Assembly: GCA_032690845.1 (NCBI GenBank)
Contig: CM064417.1
Location: 13,732,501 to 13,796,500 of the forward strand
Reading direction: 5' to 3'
From: Eleusine coracana subsp. coracana
Taxonomy: Eukaryota > Streptophyta > Magnoliopsida > Poales > Poaceae
Length of the DNA stretch: 64,000 nt
In this document: positions 45,522 through 57,941 of the stretch, in pieces
How positions within the stretch are numbered: position 1 is the stretch's first letter
Layout of the letters: each line of letters opens with the position of its first letter
Translations under genes and position numbers: made by a program
Notes under the pieces: generated by a model
The model's input: only the letters and a program-made list of their open reading frames with translations
What the model was told of the DNA's origin: nothing
Databases searched by the model: none

Positions 45522-47010
45522 TGAAGATGCATCTAGGATCTCCTAGTGGGTTTTGATGTACGATGACGAAAGATTAAAACTGTGCTAACAATGTTTATTA
45601 AGTAAATGTGTAGATAATCAAGTTGTTATTCAATCCCACATTTGAAAGATGGTCTATTACTCCCAAAAAGAAGAAAAGAAAAATGGACTCAAGTACTTCA
45701 AAGTTTAGTCTTTATTTTAATTGAGTCATAGGTATGCCGAACTATCAAGGGGGGGGGGGGGGGTAAACTAATCTTGCTAAGAAGGAAAAGTTATGTGCTC
45801 AAACCAACCAAAAATCCTTGAGAAAAGTTTAGCCATCAAAAGCCAAAAAGAACCAACCTTTTCTGAGCCAAACAGAGAGTGACAGAAGTTCTGTGAGCCT
45901 CCTTACGGAAGTTCCGTCAGTGCCCAACTCTAAAACCCAACAAACTCGAGAGCTACGGAAGTTCCGTGACCCATGCCATGGAAGTTCCGTCTTTACCCTG
46001 GTTTTCCAGTGTCGCAACCCGAGAGCAACGGAAGATCCGTGGTAGCAACCACGGAAGTTCCGTCCTCTGGTTCAGTTGAAATCCTAGCGCGCAATAGCTC
46101 TTTTTGAAATGATGGAAGTTTCATAGGAAACCACGGAAGTTCCGTTAGTCACTGGAAACTTTCCAACGGCTAGTTTTAAGGAGAGCTCTATATATAACCT
46201 TCCCCTTCCCCCGTGGGAAGGGTTGGACTCTTTGCCATTTCACTCAAACCTCAGATAAAGCTCTCCCCTCTCACTCCTAGATTTGTTCTTGACATTCCAA
46301 TCAAAAGTGAGAGAGATCCCATCATAAAAAGATTCAATCCATCCACTCAAAAACTTGAGCACATCTTTCCCTCCCCAACAAGATTTGATTTGCTTGTTAC
46401 TCTTGGAGACTTGGTCTCCTAGATGGCTAGACGTCGCCCTTGAGCTCCCAACATGTTGTGGTGAGACGGGAACGTATGTGAAGGTGTGATTCGCCTCCGG
46501 AGGAAAAAAATCAAGTGGAGAAAGAATTCCAAGCACGATCTTTGTGATTGCTTGGCGGGGAAACGGGTTGAGAGAGACCCGATCATTTTGTGTGGCTCCT
46601 CAACAAGGACGTAGGAACTACTTAGTGTGGTTGCCAAACCTCGGGTTAAATCCTTGTGTCTCTCTTTACCTTTCCATATTTCTTATTATGCTTGTGCTTT
46701 TCTTTCATATTATTGTGCTCAATTCTCTTGTTGTTGTATTGCTAGCTATCTATCGAAGAACTCTAGGTATACATTGCTATAGCTTCACTACTAAACAAGT
46801 ATTGTATCTCTTCTCTTAGTAATCTGCAATTTCAATAAGATTTAGAGAAAGGTTGGTGAAGTTCTATCAAGTGACAAAACTTCCGTGGTGACAGAAGTTC
46901 CGTCATTACTGACGGAAGTTCCGTCGTTGTCTTATTTGATCAAAGTTAAGTGCTTTTTCGGGTTTAATTTTTTAGATTGCCTATTCACCCCCCCTCCTCT
47001 AGGCAACTTT
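45522..47010 (+). repeat. 5' LTR of a Sirevirus-like copia element
   Basis: Starts near TGAAGATGCATCTAGG and GGGTTTTGATGTACGATGAC; ends just before TTGGTATCAGATCC (primer-binding site) after CTATTCACCCCCCC and CTCTAGGCAAC, a phrase typical of grass Sirevirus elements. A TATA box TATATATAA is at 46189-46197. Both borders are estimates to within a few bases. Confidence 0.75.
45905..46924 (+). repeat. Palindromic motif array in the LTR
   Basis: The 13-mer ACGGAAGTTCCGT (6-bp arms around one base) or close variants recur about nine times, e.g. at 45905-45917, ~45956, ~46050, ~46135 and 46912-46924. Dispersed palindromes in LTRs are known for Sireviruses and are thought to be regulatory. Confidence 0.9.
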
Positions 47011-47014
47011 TAAT

Positions 47015-47027
47015 TGGTATCAGATCC
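47015..47027 (+). promoter_or_regulatory. Primer-binding site (initiator tRNA-Met type)
   Basis: TGGTATCAGATCC closely matches the usual TGGTATCAGAGCC complement of the plant initiator tRNA-Met 3' end, a few bases after the LTR and 40 bases before the gag start. Confidence 0.8.
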
Positions 47028-47066
47028 AGAACCTTCTACAAGGCTTAAAATCTTGAAGGATAAAGA

Positions 47067-49399
47067 ATGTCGAGGCCGGGGGAAGACGACAAGCCTCAAA
47101 ATCTTGCTTCGGCAAGCAAGGGAAGTGATTTGCACACGGCCATGCCTTTCAACTATGTTGATGTAGCAAATATACATGGTAGTGGACGTGGAAGATTGTC
47201 TTACTTTGAGGGCAAAGATTTCAGTTGGTACAAGCACCACATGACGATGTACCTCATGTGAATTGGTCCACCAATTTGGGAAATTATGGAGAAAGGATAT
47301 ACCTTGGAGGACAAGGATAATCCTACAACCGTGGATCAACTCAACATACATCGCAATGCTCAAGCAGTGTCGGCCAATCTCTCTTCCTTGAACCCAAAGG
47401 AATATTCAAGAGTAGCCAGAATTGAGAATACTCGAAGAATATGGAAGAAGCTTGTATGTGCTCATGAAGGAGTTGATGTCGTGAATAAGTCAAGACTCCA
47501 AGTTCTCAAGAACCAATTCAACTTCTTCATCATGAACAAAGGAGAAGAGCCTCAACAAACTCATGATAGGCTCATGGATATTGTCAACAAGAGAAGAGCT
47601 TATGGGGACAACATCAAGGATGAAGAAGTCAACTACAAGCTCCTCATGGCTCTTAGGATGTGGAATCCAACACTATGCACCATCATTGAGGAGAAGGATG
47701 GGTTTGAGAGCTTCACAATCGATGAAGTTATTGGAAGAATCAATGCCCACAAGAGTTGTGATGATGAGGGAAAGAGAGTAAATGTGCTCATTGGTGATGA
47801 GAGCACAAGCAAGAAGGACATAGCACTCAAGGAAAATGATGAAGATGATGAGAATGATGATAATGAAGAAGACAATGAAGAGTTTGCCTTATTCGTCAAG
47901 AAATTTGGCAAATACATGATCAAGAATGGCTTCACCAAGAAAAGCTTTGACAAGGCGAAAGCTAGAAGAACAAATAGAAGATGCTATGAATGTCATGAGC
48001 AAGGAAACATGATTGCTGATTGTCCAAGGCTAAATGGCAAAGGCAAGAAGAGCGAGAAGTACAAGAACAAGAACAAGCCCAACAAGAAGCCATACAACAA
48101 GGGGCAAGCTCACATTGGCAAAGAGTACATCTCCGATGATGATGAGGGTGGCATTGCCAACATTGCCATTGGTCTACCTCCGGCCAAGAAGTCACTCTTC
48201 AACAACCTCACCGATGATGAGGATGATGCTCCCCAATGCTTCATGGCCAAGGAAAGCAAGGTATCTCCTTGTTCTGATTTCAATCCCTCTTATTGTAGTG
48301 AAGAAGAGAAGGACTTGGTCTCCTCTATGCAAGAAATGATGAAAATGCTAGGTAAACTTAATGAGGAGATTGAGGATCAAGAAAGAATCCTCCAAATGCA
48401 AGAGGAGCTGCTCATTGAAGAAAAAGAAAAGAACCTTGAGCTCACAAAGCAACTTGAGCAAGAAAGGGAAAAGAACAAGAGCTTGACTAATGACCTTGTC
48501 GAGGTCAAAGAGTCAAGTGATTCATGCACCTCAACCAACAAGAAGCTTCAAGAGAGGTGTAGTTCATTGATAGAGGAGAACAAAGCCCTTGTGAAATCAA
48601 TTGAAGATCTCAAGTTGAGCTCACGGTCTTTGTTGAAGAGATTGGAATCTTCCCAAGCTTCAACAAGCAAAGGTTGTGGAAGGTGCCACAACATTAATAT
48701 TGAGATGATTGCCAAGTAAGATGCAATCATTGAGAAGCTATCCAACCAAGTCAAGGAACTTGAGAAGAAGGCTCAAGTAGAGACCACAAGAAAGATTGTT
48801 GGTGAGCCAAGAGCCTCTCATGACAAGAGAGGATTAGGGTACAACAAGAATGCACCTAAGAAGGGCTACAACAAGAGACCCAACTTTGTGCCCGAAGGCA
48901 AGGGTAAGCATGTGGCACAAGAGATGGTCAAAAAGCCCAAGAACAATGCTCCTCAAGCCAACAAGAACAACAAGACCTCTACCATATCCTTTTATGATTT
49001 TGATGCCTCTTATGTGCTAACCCGTAATGTTTATGGTAGAGTGGTTGCGAAATTTGTTGGGCCACATGACACAAGGTGGAAGCCTTGTGTATGGGTGTCC
49101 AAAGTTCTTGTATCTAGTTTTAAGGGACCCAAACCAACTTGGGTGTCTAAAACACATGTTTGATTTCCTTTGTAGGAATACTCCTCGATGGCACAATATG
49201 GGTGCTTGATAGCTGGTGCTCAAATCATATGACCGGAGAGAGATCGATGTTCTCCACAATTGATCATGACAACCTACCAAGTGGAGGCATCTCATTTGGA
49301 AATGACAACAAAGGAAAGGTAATTGGTCGTGGACGAATTGATGTCACCCATGACCTTTCAATTGATAGTGCTTATCTTGTGAATGGTCTAGGGTACTAT
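47067..49399 (+). pseudogene. Sirevirus-like gag and protease start, truncated by insertion
   Basis: One frame runs from ATG 47067 through in-frame stops at 47259-47261 (TGA), 48717-48719 (TAA) and 49161-49163. Content: capsid-like region (GEEPQQTHDRLMDIVNK), acidic patch, zinc knuckle CYECHEQGNMIADC at 47980-48021 with Asn where His is required, Lys/Asn-rich region, then a long coiled coil. After a frameshift the protease appears as DSWCSNHMTG, with Trp for the Gly of the usual DSGCS. The gene stops at 49399, where a gypsy LTR begins. The rest of pol is not in the window. Confidence 0.9.
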
Positions 49400-50747
49400 T
49401 GACGTGAAAATCACCACGCGCGACCTGGGAGATTTGCTTAACTCCAGTGCAGGCTCAACACAAGAAACCGAGGCGTGCCAGTTGGTTTTCCCTACAAACT
49501 GACAAAGAAAATGAACAGTTAAATTCCACGGGTCACCGGCCCAGGACACGCCAATGAAGAAAGCCGATAATCACTGTTAGTGAAAACCAGCCGATGGCTA
49601 TGAACAACAAATAATGTTATTAAAATAAACGAATCAACTAATTTATATCAGCTTATCGGCGAATCAATAAACAAGTGTTAAATATTATGTAAATAGTACC
49701 GATAAGAATTAAGTTTAATAGAACAATGTCGATAGATGTATAATCAGACACGCTGGACTTGCTCTGTTTATGCCAAAAAGTCAATAGTCCAGAGTCGATA
49801 GAAGTACATTGTTCATTCACAGATTCTGCCTATCGAGGGTGTCAAGTTGATAGATCTGATAGCTAGTATTGCAAATATGCCTTAAAATCACAGATCTAAT
49901 CTTATCAAATAAAAGGGTGCAATTGACTTCTATAAGTGTGATGATAAGCAATTAAGATGCTGAGAAGTCGATTGAACCGTGATAACCTGTCGGCTAAACG
50001 TTCCGACAGAATCCTATGACTCTACCCATGACCGGTCCATGTCTAATTCTATCGACTTAGCAAGAGATCAAAATCGATGCAGCCTCGCTGGCTCGAGAAG
50101 ATCGAACTTAATCGAGACAATGCTCAAACAAAGTAGATAGAACTAAATATGATCCAATTATGGGTAAAATCAATAAAGTGACTCGAATAATAGATCTACA
50201 TTAAACTTATAAAATCTCCCAAAAGTCACAATAGATCGGACCTAAATGAGACAGTATCGCACCTCGAAGTCGATAGTATAAACATAATTAAGATCTAATT
50301 ACCAGATAACTAGCAATTCTAAAGATAACAACTAGAATATCAAATCAATGAGAAAGTACTAGTTGAAGTCGATAGAGTTACTGAGGGTGACTAATCCAAG
50401 TCTCTCACTGAGATCAAAGCCGATGCAGGCCACGCGAGACGAGGACGTCGTCGAAAAAAAGGGTTGGCGATGCGCCGAATTGTATTAAACAAAAGTGTTG
50501 TTGTTCTCGTATAGATCCTATTATATATTTATAGCTCTGTGCAAGAGGTTGCAACCTGACTCGGTTAGGACTCTTAAACAAACTGACTAGATTTATTTCT
50601 AAACAAAATCTAAACTAAAATAGAAAGAGATAAAATAACCCTATCTGGCCCACTATATTCCTTTCGGCCATTCAGCTTCGCTGACTTCAGCCAATTTCAA
50701 CTCCCCGTCTTTGACCAGTGGGACCAGTCCAAATTCTGGTGCCAACA
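49400..50747 (-). repeat. 3' LTR of Ty3/gypsy element 1 (minus strand)
   Basis: On the minus strand it starts TGTTGGCACCAG (50747) and ends GATTTTCACGTCA (49400), i.e. TG...CA, 1,348 bp. A TATA motif CTATAAATATAT lies near 50533-50522, ~215 nt into the LTR. It interrupts the Sirevirus protease after ACTAT (49395-49399). The other LTR lies beyond the window. Confidence 0.85.
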
Positions 50748-50991
50748 CATGCCCCCTGAGTCCAGGGTACAAAATCTTCGTGCGCTAGATCTTATCTCCT
50801 CGTTTACCGCGCGCCTTTACCACAACCTACTGGTGTCCCATCCTTGTAAATGCGTCTTCTTCCTTCTTTCATTTTCACCCGAGCTCAAGTCTTTTTACCT
50901 TCTTCTCTCTCTCACTCTGCCGGCGCACTGCTCCTTCTGGACTGCTTCCAGCTTCAAGCACCGACGAACATCAACGAGCTCAACCACGACG

Positions 50992-53900
50992 ATGGCGACC
51001 CCGGAAAGCGTACCTGAGGTAATTCTTTTCCGCTTTCCTCTACTTGTAGGTCTTCCCCCTTTTCTTTTCTTTAGATCCAATCTGCCATGTTCTTCATCAC
51101 TATAGCGTTCTCATAGCCGCTGTGGCGCCTTCACTTTTATATGAACTGGCAATACCTAGCGTCTTTTACGTCACGACCATCCAACTTCCCCTTTTGATAG
51201 TAATTTTATCTTTTGCTTGTACTAGGAACTCAAGAATCAGATCTGCATCCCCTCTAGTGTTGACCAGAATCATTTTTATCTAGGCCCTTGCAAAAACTTT
51301 GACCCTATGGAAATCATTAACTGTGAAACCAACCGGATCCCTTTCAAATCCACTTTGGCCACCCCTGAACCCTGGAAAAGCGTTTTTAGATCATGGCCAT
51401 CAGTAATCCGGGTTGGAGAAATTGGTACCATAGGGTTACCACTGCTCGCGCCGCCATTCTCCAAGAGGCTTAAATCGACACAACACTACTACTCTCGCTA
51501 GTCGATATGGCCAAAAATGAACCCATACTGGCGGCAACTTCTTATTTTTGGTCTGATGCTCTGAATGCTTTTCTATTCAACCAAGGTCCCATGGCACCTT
51601 CTCTTATGTATGTGATGTTACTAACCGGCTTGAATATCGACCGGTATTATGACCCCTTCCTCATTCAAAATAATCACAAACAACGCAAGTTTGACACCAA
51701 GGGGTCAAACACCTGGCCTAAATACATCACTACCCATCAGAAAACCGGGTCAGTCTCCAACAGAGAGCTATCTGCATTTTTAAATCTTTGGCTCGAGCAT
51801 TTCATCTTTTGTGGCTCATCCTGCATGTCTACCACCAACTTCCTGGGCATAGCCGACATTTTGGCCAATGGCAGCACATTCCCCTTGAGCACATTCTTGT
51901 TAGGCTCCGTGTACCGGCTCTTACTCCACACTGCCGTCAGCCTGCAGACCAACCAAACCATTTCAGTAGGGGGCCCATGGTGGTTTATATAGCTATGGCT
52001 CAATATCTACTATTCTCGGGCTATGGAGCTGCCCCCCTTCTCAGATAATTCATTCCCATCGGCAGATGCGGCAGAGGATGAAGAGATCTCAATGCATTGT
52101 TGTACCTCACTGGGTGAAGCTGCCATGGTGATTCCTAGATGCCGGATGTTCAGGGTAGAATTCAACATCTACTTCACCCTCTTCTATAATGGCATCCAAG
52201 CAGACAAGCGAATATGGTTCCCTTTTGAAAACTTGGAGTTTGAGAACCCCTCCATATTTCGCCCAGACAATCCCTTGTAGGACAAGGAATCAACTCTTAT
52301 CTTTGAATCTTGCATCAGACCTGGCATCTTGCCTATCGACTTCCATAGCGGACAGTGCAGGACTCATTCATACGAGTTCTACAACCCTACAGTGATTTCT
52401 TGTCAACTCGGTTTCGATCGGCTCCCTGCCGGCTCCTTTTTTATTGGCCGTCTCCGGGTCAGACAAGAACTCCAGAGCCTTCTTGAAGATAAGAAGATTT
52501 ATGACATGGCCTCAGAACTCCCGATGGGCAACCCGTCTGAAATCACTCTGCTCCCCTCTATCTCCATCGTATTCAAGTCCTGGTGGAAAGAGTGGAAAAA
52601 ACATCTTTTCTGCAATCAGCTGACCCAACATCTTATTCTCATTTGACTTTCATAATTAACCTTCTCTTGACGCAAGATCCGGCCATAACCCCTCCAACAT
52701 TGAGCAATAGTGGGAAGCCGATCAAATATTATCGAACGGCCAACAACCCAAACATTGGTTGTGACGACCCAACTCCTGCTCAACTTCTCAGTGGCTGGGG
52801 TTTGAAAAAAACAATCCAAAAAACTATGGCCAAAAAAATGCAAGGATGCCTCTTCGGCCCTACCAACTCAAACCGCCGAACAGCGAAAAAATGCCAGACT
52901 CGTGGCTGCTGTATCGACTCCAGCAGATCCCACCCCAGCAACTCAGGTAATAACCTTAATACCCCTTTATTCCAGCCTATTCATATCTAAAAATCTTAAC
53001 TCTTTTGATCATTAGCCTGTTTCATCGACTTCGGCCATTCCCCAAGAAGTGGCCCAAGAAGTCGCCACTGAGCTCATTCATGCCGCACAGGTACTGCATT
53101 CGCATACATTTTGCTTTTTGCTTCTTCTTGCTAACTTCACACAATCTTCAGACTCCATCATCGACTCCTGCGGCTTCATCGACTTCGGTTGTACTCCCAA
53201 AAGTAGCCCAAGAAGTCGTCACTGGGCTTGCCCATGCTGTACAGGTAACAACCTTATATCTATATTGTCTTCATTGACTCTCAACTTAATGAGTCTTTTG
53301 TCTTTTAGACATTACCATTGACTTCCATCACCCCATCGACAACGGTTACATCGGCTCAGGACAGTAAGTTATTAATAACAGAACCAGTGTAGTCTCTCGA
53401 GCCAATGGAACAACCTTCATCTTCAGTGGCCACGGTAAGAACACTCTTTTACCTTAAACTTTCCCTTTTCTTGCAAAATGTAGTTTACCTTTCTGGCTCT
53501 CCTTTAGGAAATTATACCGAGCTCTAGGAGCCAATCCAGCAGGCTACTTTATCAGATTTCTCGGTGCACACCGCCTCCATCGACTCTGAGAATGTCGACA
53601 TGGTCAGTTCTGAGAGAGCGGCCGAAGAAACCTTCTCCACCACTGCAATCTTGTCAACTTGGGCCATTGTCCCTTGGGTGGACTCACAGGTAATATCTTT
53701 GATTATTTTAACATGCCATTGTTTCATATCTTAACTCATCGAACTTCTCAGGTAATCTTGTCATCGGTCATTCAATCTCAAATTCCCATTGACACTGTGG
53801 CACCCGATGCTCCAAGACCTGCTTCTCCTCCAGAGACAATAGTAAGCATGAACACTTTTCAAATAAACTCATTACTTTACTATCCTTCATTCTAACATTC

Positions 53901-54527
53901 TTTTTCCTAGGCTCAAATCTCTAGGCGCACATCTTCGGTCTATCTGCCTCTAGAAGTTTGAGCCACACTCTAGCAGATTCATCAACGATTAGACGGGATC
54001 CCCATCAACGACTCGTGCTGGATGCAACTACCATCCGGCAACGCTACTTGGAAATCAAGGACATGCTGCCACCTAGTCTTGTCTTGGTACTACAGCCGGT
54101 GGTCTTTATTGAATTTCACCAAATCCAGGTGCTTGAAGCCCAAACTCGAGTCGAGCGCCGATTGGAACACAGGACTCAAGCAGAGGCAGCCGACAAGAAA
54201 GCAGAGGATGAAAAGAACAAATATATCGCTCTTCTTTCAAAGTCGGCCGATCTTGAAGCAAAACTCGAAGATTTGCGGAGGGAACGAGAAGCAATCCTGG
54301 CGGCTTTGGAGGCAAAGAACAAAGAGATAGCTGATGTAGAAATATACCTTGCAAGAGTACCACAATAAATCTTGGCGCAAGAGAATATTGTGACATCGGC
54401 TAATGAACAAGCAACTGCCTCCACCATACCTGGGTCAATTGAAGAAGACGCCTACATCATTGCTCAAGTCGATGAGCTTCGTACGAAGGCAATCGACATC
54501 ATCGACTTCTATTGTCCAGAGGAGTAG
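50992..54527 (+). pseudogene. Antisense plant-mobile-domain gene inside gypsy element 1
   Basis: Runs opposite to the element's pol, between pol and the 3' LTR. Exon 1 is 50992-51018 (MATPESVPE), then a GT-AG intron and exon 2 from 51226 (ELKNQICIPSSVDQN). The plant mobile domain follows: TPEPWKSVFRSWPS, then after a frameshift near 51480-51510 AATSYFWSDALNAFLF, GPMAPSLMYVMLLTGLNID and SNRELSAFLNLWLEHF. The C-terminal part of the domain continues to about 52645 in shifting frames. Downstream are small exons rich in Ser/Thr/Pro, then a coiled coil (KKAEDEKNKYIALL) and the end DFYCPEE at 54525-54527, with one in-frame TAA at 54366. PMD proteins are found in plant transposons and in silencing factors such as MAIN; the role inside retrotransposons is unknown. 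Confidence 0.75.
53016..53244 (+). repeat. Duplicated phase-0 exon in the antisense PMD gene
   Basis: Exons 53016-53090 and 53152-53244 both follow AG and precede GTACTG or GTAACA. They encode related peptides ending VAQEVATELIHAAQ and VAQEVVTGLAHAVQ. Both begin and end in phase 0, so their number can vary without breaking the frame. Confidence 0.75.
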
Positions 54528-54678
54528 TTGTTAGATATGAGTTGCCTTGTAAATCTGCAAACAATATTTCATTTTGTAATATTTTTTGCACTAAGGGCGA
54601 TAGCCGTGATATCGGTCATCTGAAGTTGATGCTTGTACATCGGCTGCAAAACACTTCTTTTCCTTTTTTTTTAAATAT

Positions 54679-57600
54679 TTATTTTTTTGCTAAGGACGAT
54701 ATTTGCATACCGGCCGTGATCAAGCACTCGAGATGATATTTCTTCAAGTACTTCCCATTAATTGCTCTCCCAAACTCTTCTCCATTTAATCCTTGTAAGA
54801 AATATATATTGTCGGGTGCACATCGTCTCACTTTAAATGGTCCCTCCCAAGTTGGAGACCACTTTCCAAATTGACTGTCTCTAGAGCCGATGGGCATAAT
54901 CAACATCCAGATGAGATATCCTTCTGAAAAACTTTTGGGTGCCACCTTTTTATTGTAGTATCTAGCCACGCGAGCTTTATTCTCTTGAATTTTCTCGAGG
55001 GCCCTCATTCGATGCTGCACGACTTATTCTAACTCATCATGCATCACATGTCGCTTGATCTTGCAACTCTACTCTCCTTGATCCCTGATTCATTTCCCAC
55101 GGAAAAACTGCTTCATGCCCATAAGTTTACTGATATGGTGGAACCTTTATAGACCCATGACATGCCATCCTGTAGGCCCATAATGACTCAGCCAATGTTG
55201 TATGCTACTTCCTCGGTTGCTCGTCAGTCTTGCTCTTGATAAGCTTAATCAAACTCTTATTAGATGCTTCTGCTTGACCATTGGCTTGAGCATAATAAGG
55301 TGACGAATTCAACAATTTGATTCCCATACTATCGACAAAGCTTTGAAACTCTTCCGAAGTAAACAAAATTGATCACATCATTTGATGTCACATTCTTCAT
55401 TGGTACTTGTAAGGATCGAAGGAGTACTGAGAGGGAGGGGGGGGGGGGTGAATTGGTAAGCCAACCACGAATCCAAAAACTTCATTTCATACCACTAGAA
55501 CCTAACAATCATTGCAACCTAAACAGTTCTAGTAGCCTAAGACCCTACCCATGCTAGTGTTCATGATGAGTACGAAATGCGGAAGATAAACACACTAGCC
55601 TATGCAAGCCACAAGTCACCCTACTAACTAGAGCACACAAATACGGAATAGTAAGGAGGGGTCAACAGATGCTAATGATTTTTTCCCGAGGTCTCAGAAG
55701 GATGGCACCTTCCCCTACCTCCTCGTTGGACCACTCTCGCCAAAGTCCTGGTCCCTCCCGCCACCAATGTGGAGTTCTCACCCACGAGACCGCAATCACT
55801 CCCGGAGTGAAGACACGGTGCGCGTCAGCGCTGCCATCAAGGCACAAGCTCACCTCCCTCGAGCACTTGTCGGACTCCCCGAGCCGACACGGGCGCTCAC
55901 TAGCAATGCTCCTTTTACCGGCAGGCTCAAACCATGTACAAATATGTGATGACCTTCACAACCAATCACGATAGGCTCGATCACCAACACCTCACCGGTC
56001 TAGGTGTCACCATAGACCAAGAGTAACAACCTAGATCACACCCTCAAGGACACCCTAGCCTCAGATGTGCATCAATGCTCAAGTTACTCTCACTAGCACT
56101 CTCAAGATATGCAATATCTCCTCCTAGTGCTCTCCTCTTTTCCTCTTGGCTCTCACCAAATGCTCCAAGCAATTCTACTAGACAAGAGTGGTCTCCAAGA
56201 CCCTAGCAATGAAGTTATATAGGCTTCCAACCTCCAACTAGCCGTTGCGCTATGAAATCTCCTTTCTAGGCGTGCTGACCGGACTGTCTGATCACTGCCT
56301 GAACGGACCATCCGGTCACTCCAGGAACGGCTCCCAAAGCCGTTGGCTTCACTGTGCACCGAAGATCTCGTACTGACCGGACCGTCCAGTCAGACTTTCT
56401 CTCTCGACTACAGAAACATTCCAGAGCTCGCTTTCTCTCTGCCTTATTGACATCGGCACAGACCAGATCGTCCGGTCTATAGAGCGTACCGTCCGGTCTC
56501 TACAGCTCCAACACAGGCAGATTCCTCACTAAGTCTTCTTCTCTAGATTTTCTGTTCACTTAGTGACTGTACAGTCCGGTCTCTATTGACCCCTCTATCC
56601 GGTCACTCTGTCCAGAAGCTGAAACTCCTCATCCTCGCTTGACTTCGTTTCCCGACTTCTCCGAACAGCTCCTTGGCTTCTCCACTGTCTCCTAGTGCTT
56701 GTGATTTTACTGAGCATCCATGCACATCACCAACTAGTGTGACCTAAGAGACATGACCTAGACCCCCTTAATAGTCCGGTTTTCCCTATGGACTCAAAGC
56801 TCTAACAACTAGACAAGTGTTCCTAACACTTGGTCCATAGCTTGTCCTTAGCTTTGATCCATCTCCATCAACCCATGGACTCCATCAAGCTTACAAGCCT
56901 CCAAGCTTGCGGTCATTGTCATCCATCGCCAGGGCTGCCATCATCCATATGATCTGTAGTAGAGTTTAGAGATGATTTCTGCATAGACAACACTCGTGTA
57001 GATACTAGCCCATAATTTCATAGTTTTCATCTATCACCAAAACATTCATACCTTAGGGATCCAATCATCAATGGTCATGAAGCTTACAATACTGCTTCAA
57101 CCCACTTTGTGAAATAATTTATTGCCGCCAGAATATACTTGTGACCTTTGCTTGATGCTGGATAAATTTGGCCAATCATATCCATACCCCATCCTCTAAA
57201 TGGCCACGGCTTAATGATTCGATTGATGGCCGATGTAGGCGCCCTCTGAATCGCTCCAAATTTCTGGCAATCTTGACACCCTTTGTAATACCTGAAGCAA
57301 TCTTCTAGGATACTTGGCCAATAATACCCAGTCCTTTCCAAACAACCATCTCATTTTATGGGCCGATTGATATGTACCACAGATGACTTCATGGACTTCG
57401 CACATAACCACCTTGGTTTCTTCTGATTTAAACATCTTAACAATACACCATCAATCACCCGATAATAAAGCTTTTCTTCTAATAAAACATACCTCAACGC
57501 CATGTGCTGGATTTTTGATACTGCGCTATCTTGGTCCTCCAATCTTCTTCATAGACATTGATCTCATCGACATCAGCTTGCTTTGTTTCATCGACATTGG

Positions 57601-57941
57601 CAATTTCAATAATCATACCATTAGTATTTAGTTGATAGCCTGACGCCTTCTGTGCCAAATCATTTGGTTCCATATTTTGCTCCCTCGGGACATGCCTGAA
57701 ACTCACTTCCCTGAAACATCGTATCATATCCTAACACTCGGCATAAAACAATCTCAGAATATCATCTCTACATTCAAAATCTCTTGTTAATTGCTCGAGT
57801 ACCAGCAACGAATCACCAATGATTTTGACGACGTCAGCTCCAGCTTCTCGCAAAATCTGCAGACCTTTGAGAACAACTCTATACTAAACTTGATTGTTAG
57901 TCGATACCTCAACAGCAAATGCAAACTCAAATCTTGCCCCC
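54679..57941 (-). pseudogene. Ty3/gypsy element 1: RNase H and integrase remnant
   Basis: Minus strand. RNase H C-terminal half with KIIGDSLLVLEQL near 57830-57800 and HVPREQNMEPNDLAQKASGY at 57700-57640. Then the integrase zinc-binding region (CQDCQKFGAIQRAP), DDE-core start WGMDMIGQIYPASSKGHKY and KWVEAV, ending at 57094. After a 1.68-kb solo-LTR insertion it resumes with PMKNVTSNDVINF at ~55402-55364, then GIKLLNSSPYYAQANGQ. It ends with an integrase C-terminal GPF-type domain (WEGPFKVRRCAPDNIYFL) and a stop at 54681-54679. Several frameshifts and stops. Reverse transcriptase and gag would lie to the right of gypsy element 2, outside the window. Confidence 0.88.
55408..57088. mobile_element. 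1.68-kb solo LTR (Sirevirus-like) in gypsy integrase
   Basis: Ends TGTAAGGATCGAAGG and ATGAAGCTTACA, with TGTAAG/CTTACA as inverted termini. Flanks GTACT (55403-55407) and ATACT (57089-57093) form a 5-bp target duplication with one mismatch. Removing it and one target copy rejoins the integrase reading KWVEAV-PMKNV. It contains a G run, the phrase GGGGGGTGAATTGG and a palindrome-rich block (56270-56600) with many CCGGACCGTCCGGTC-like words. No second LTR or internal region. Confidence 0.85.
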
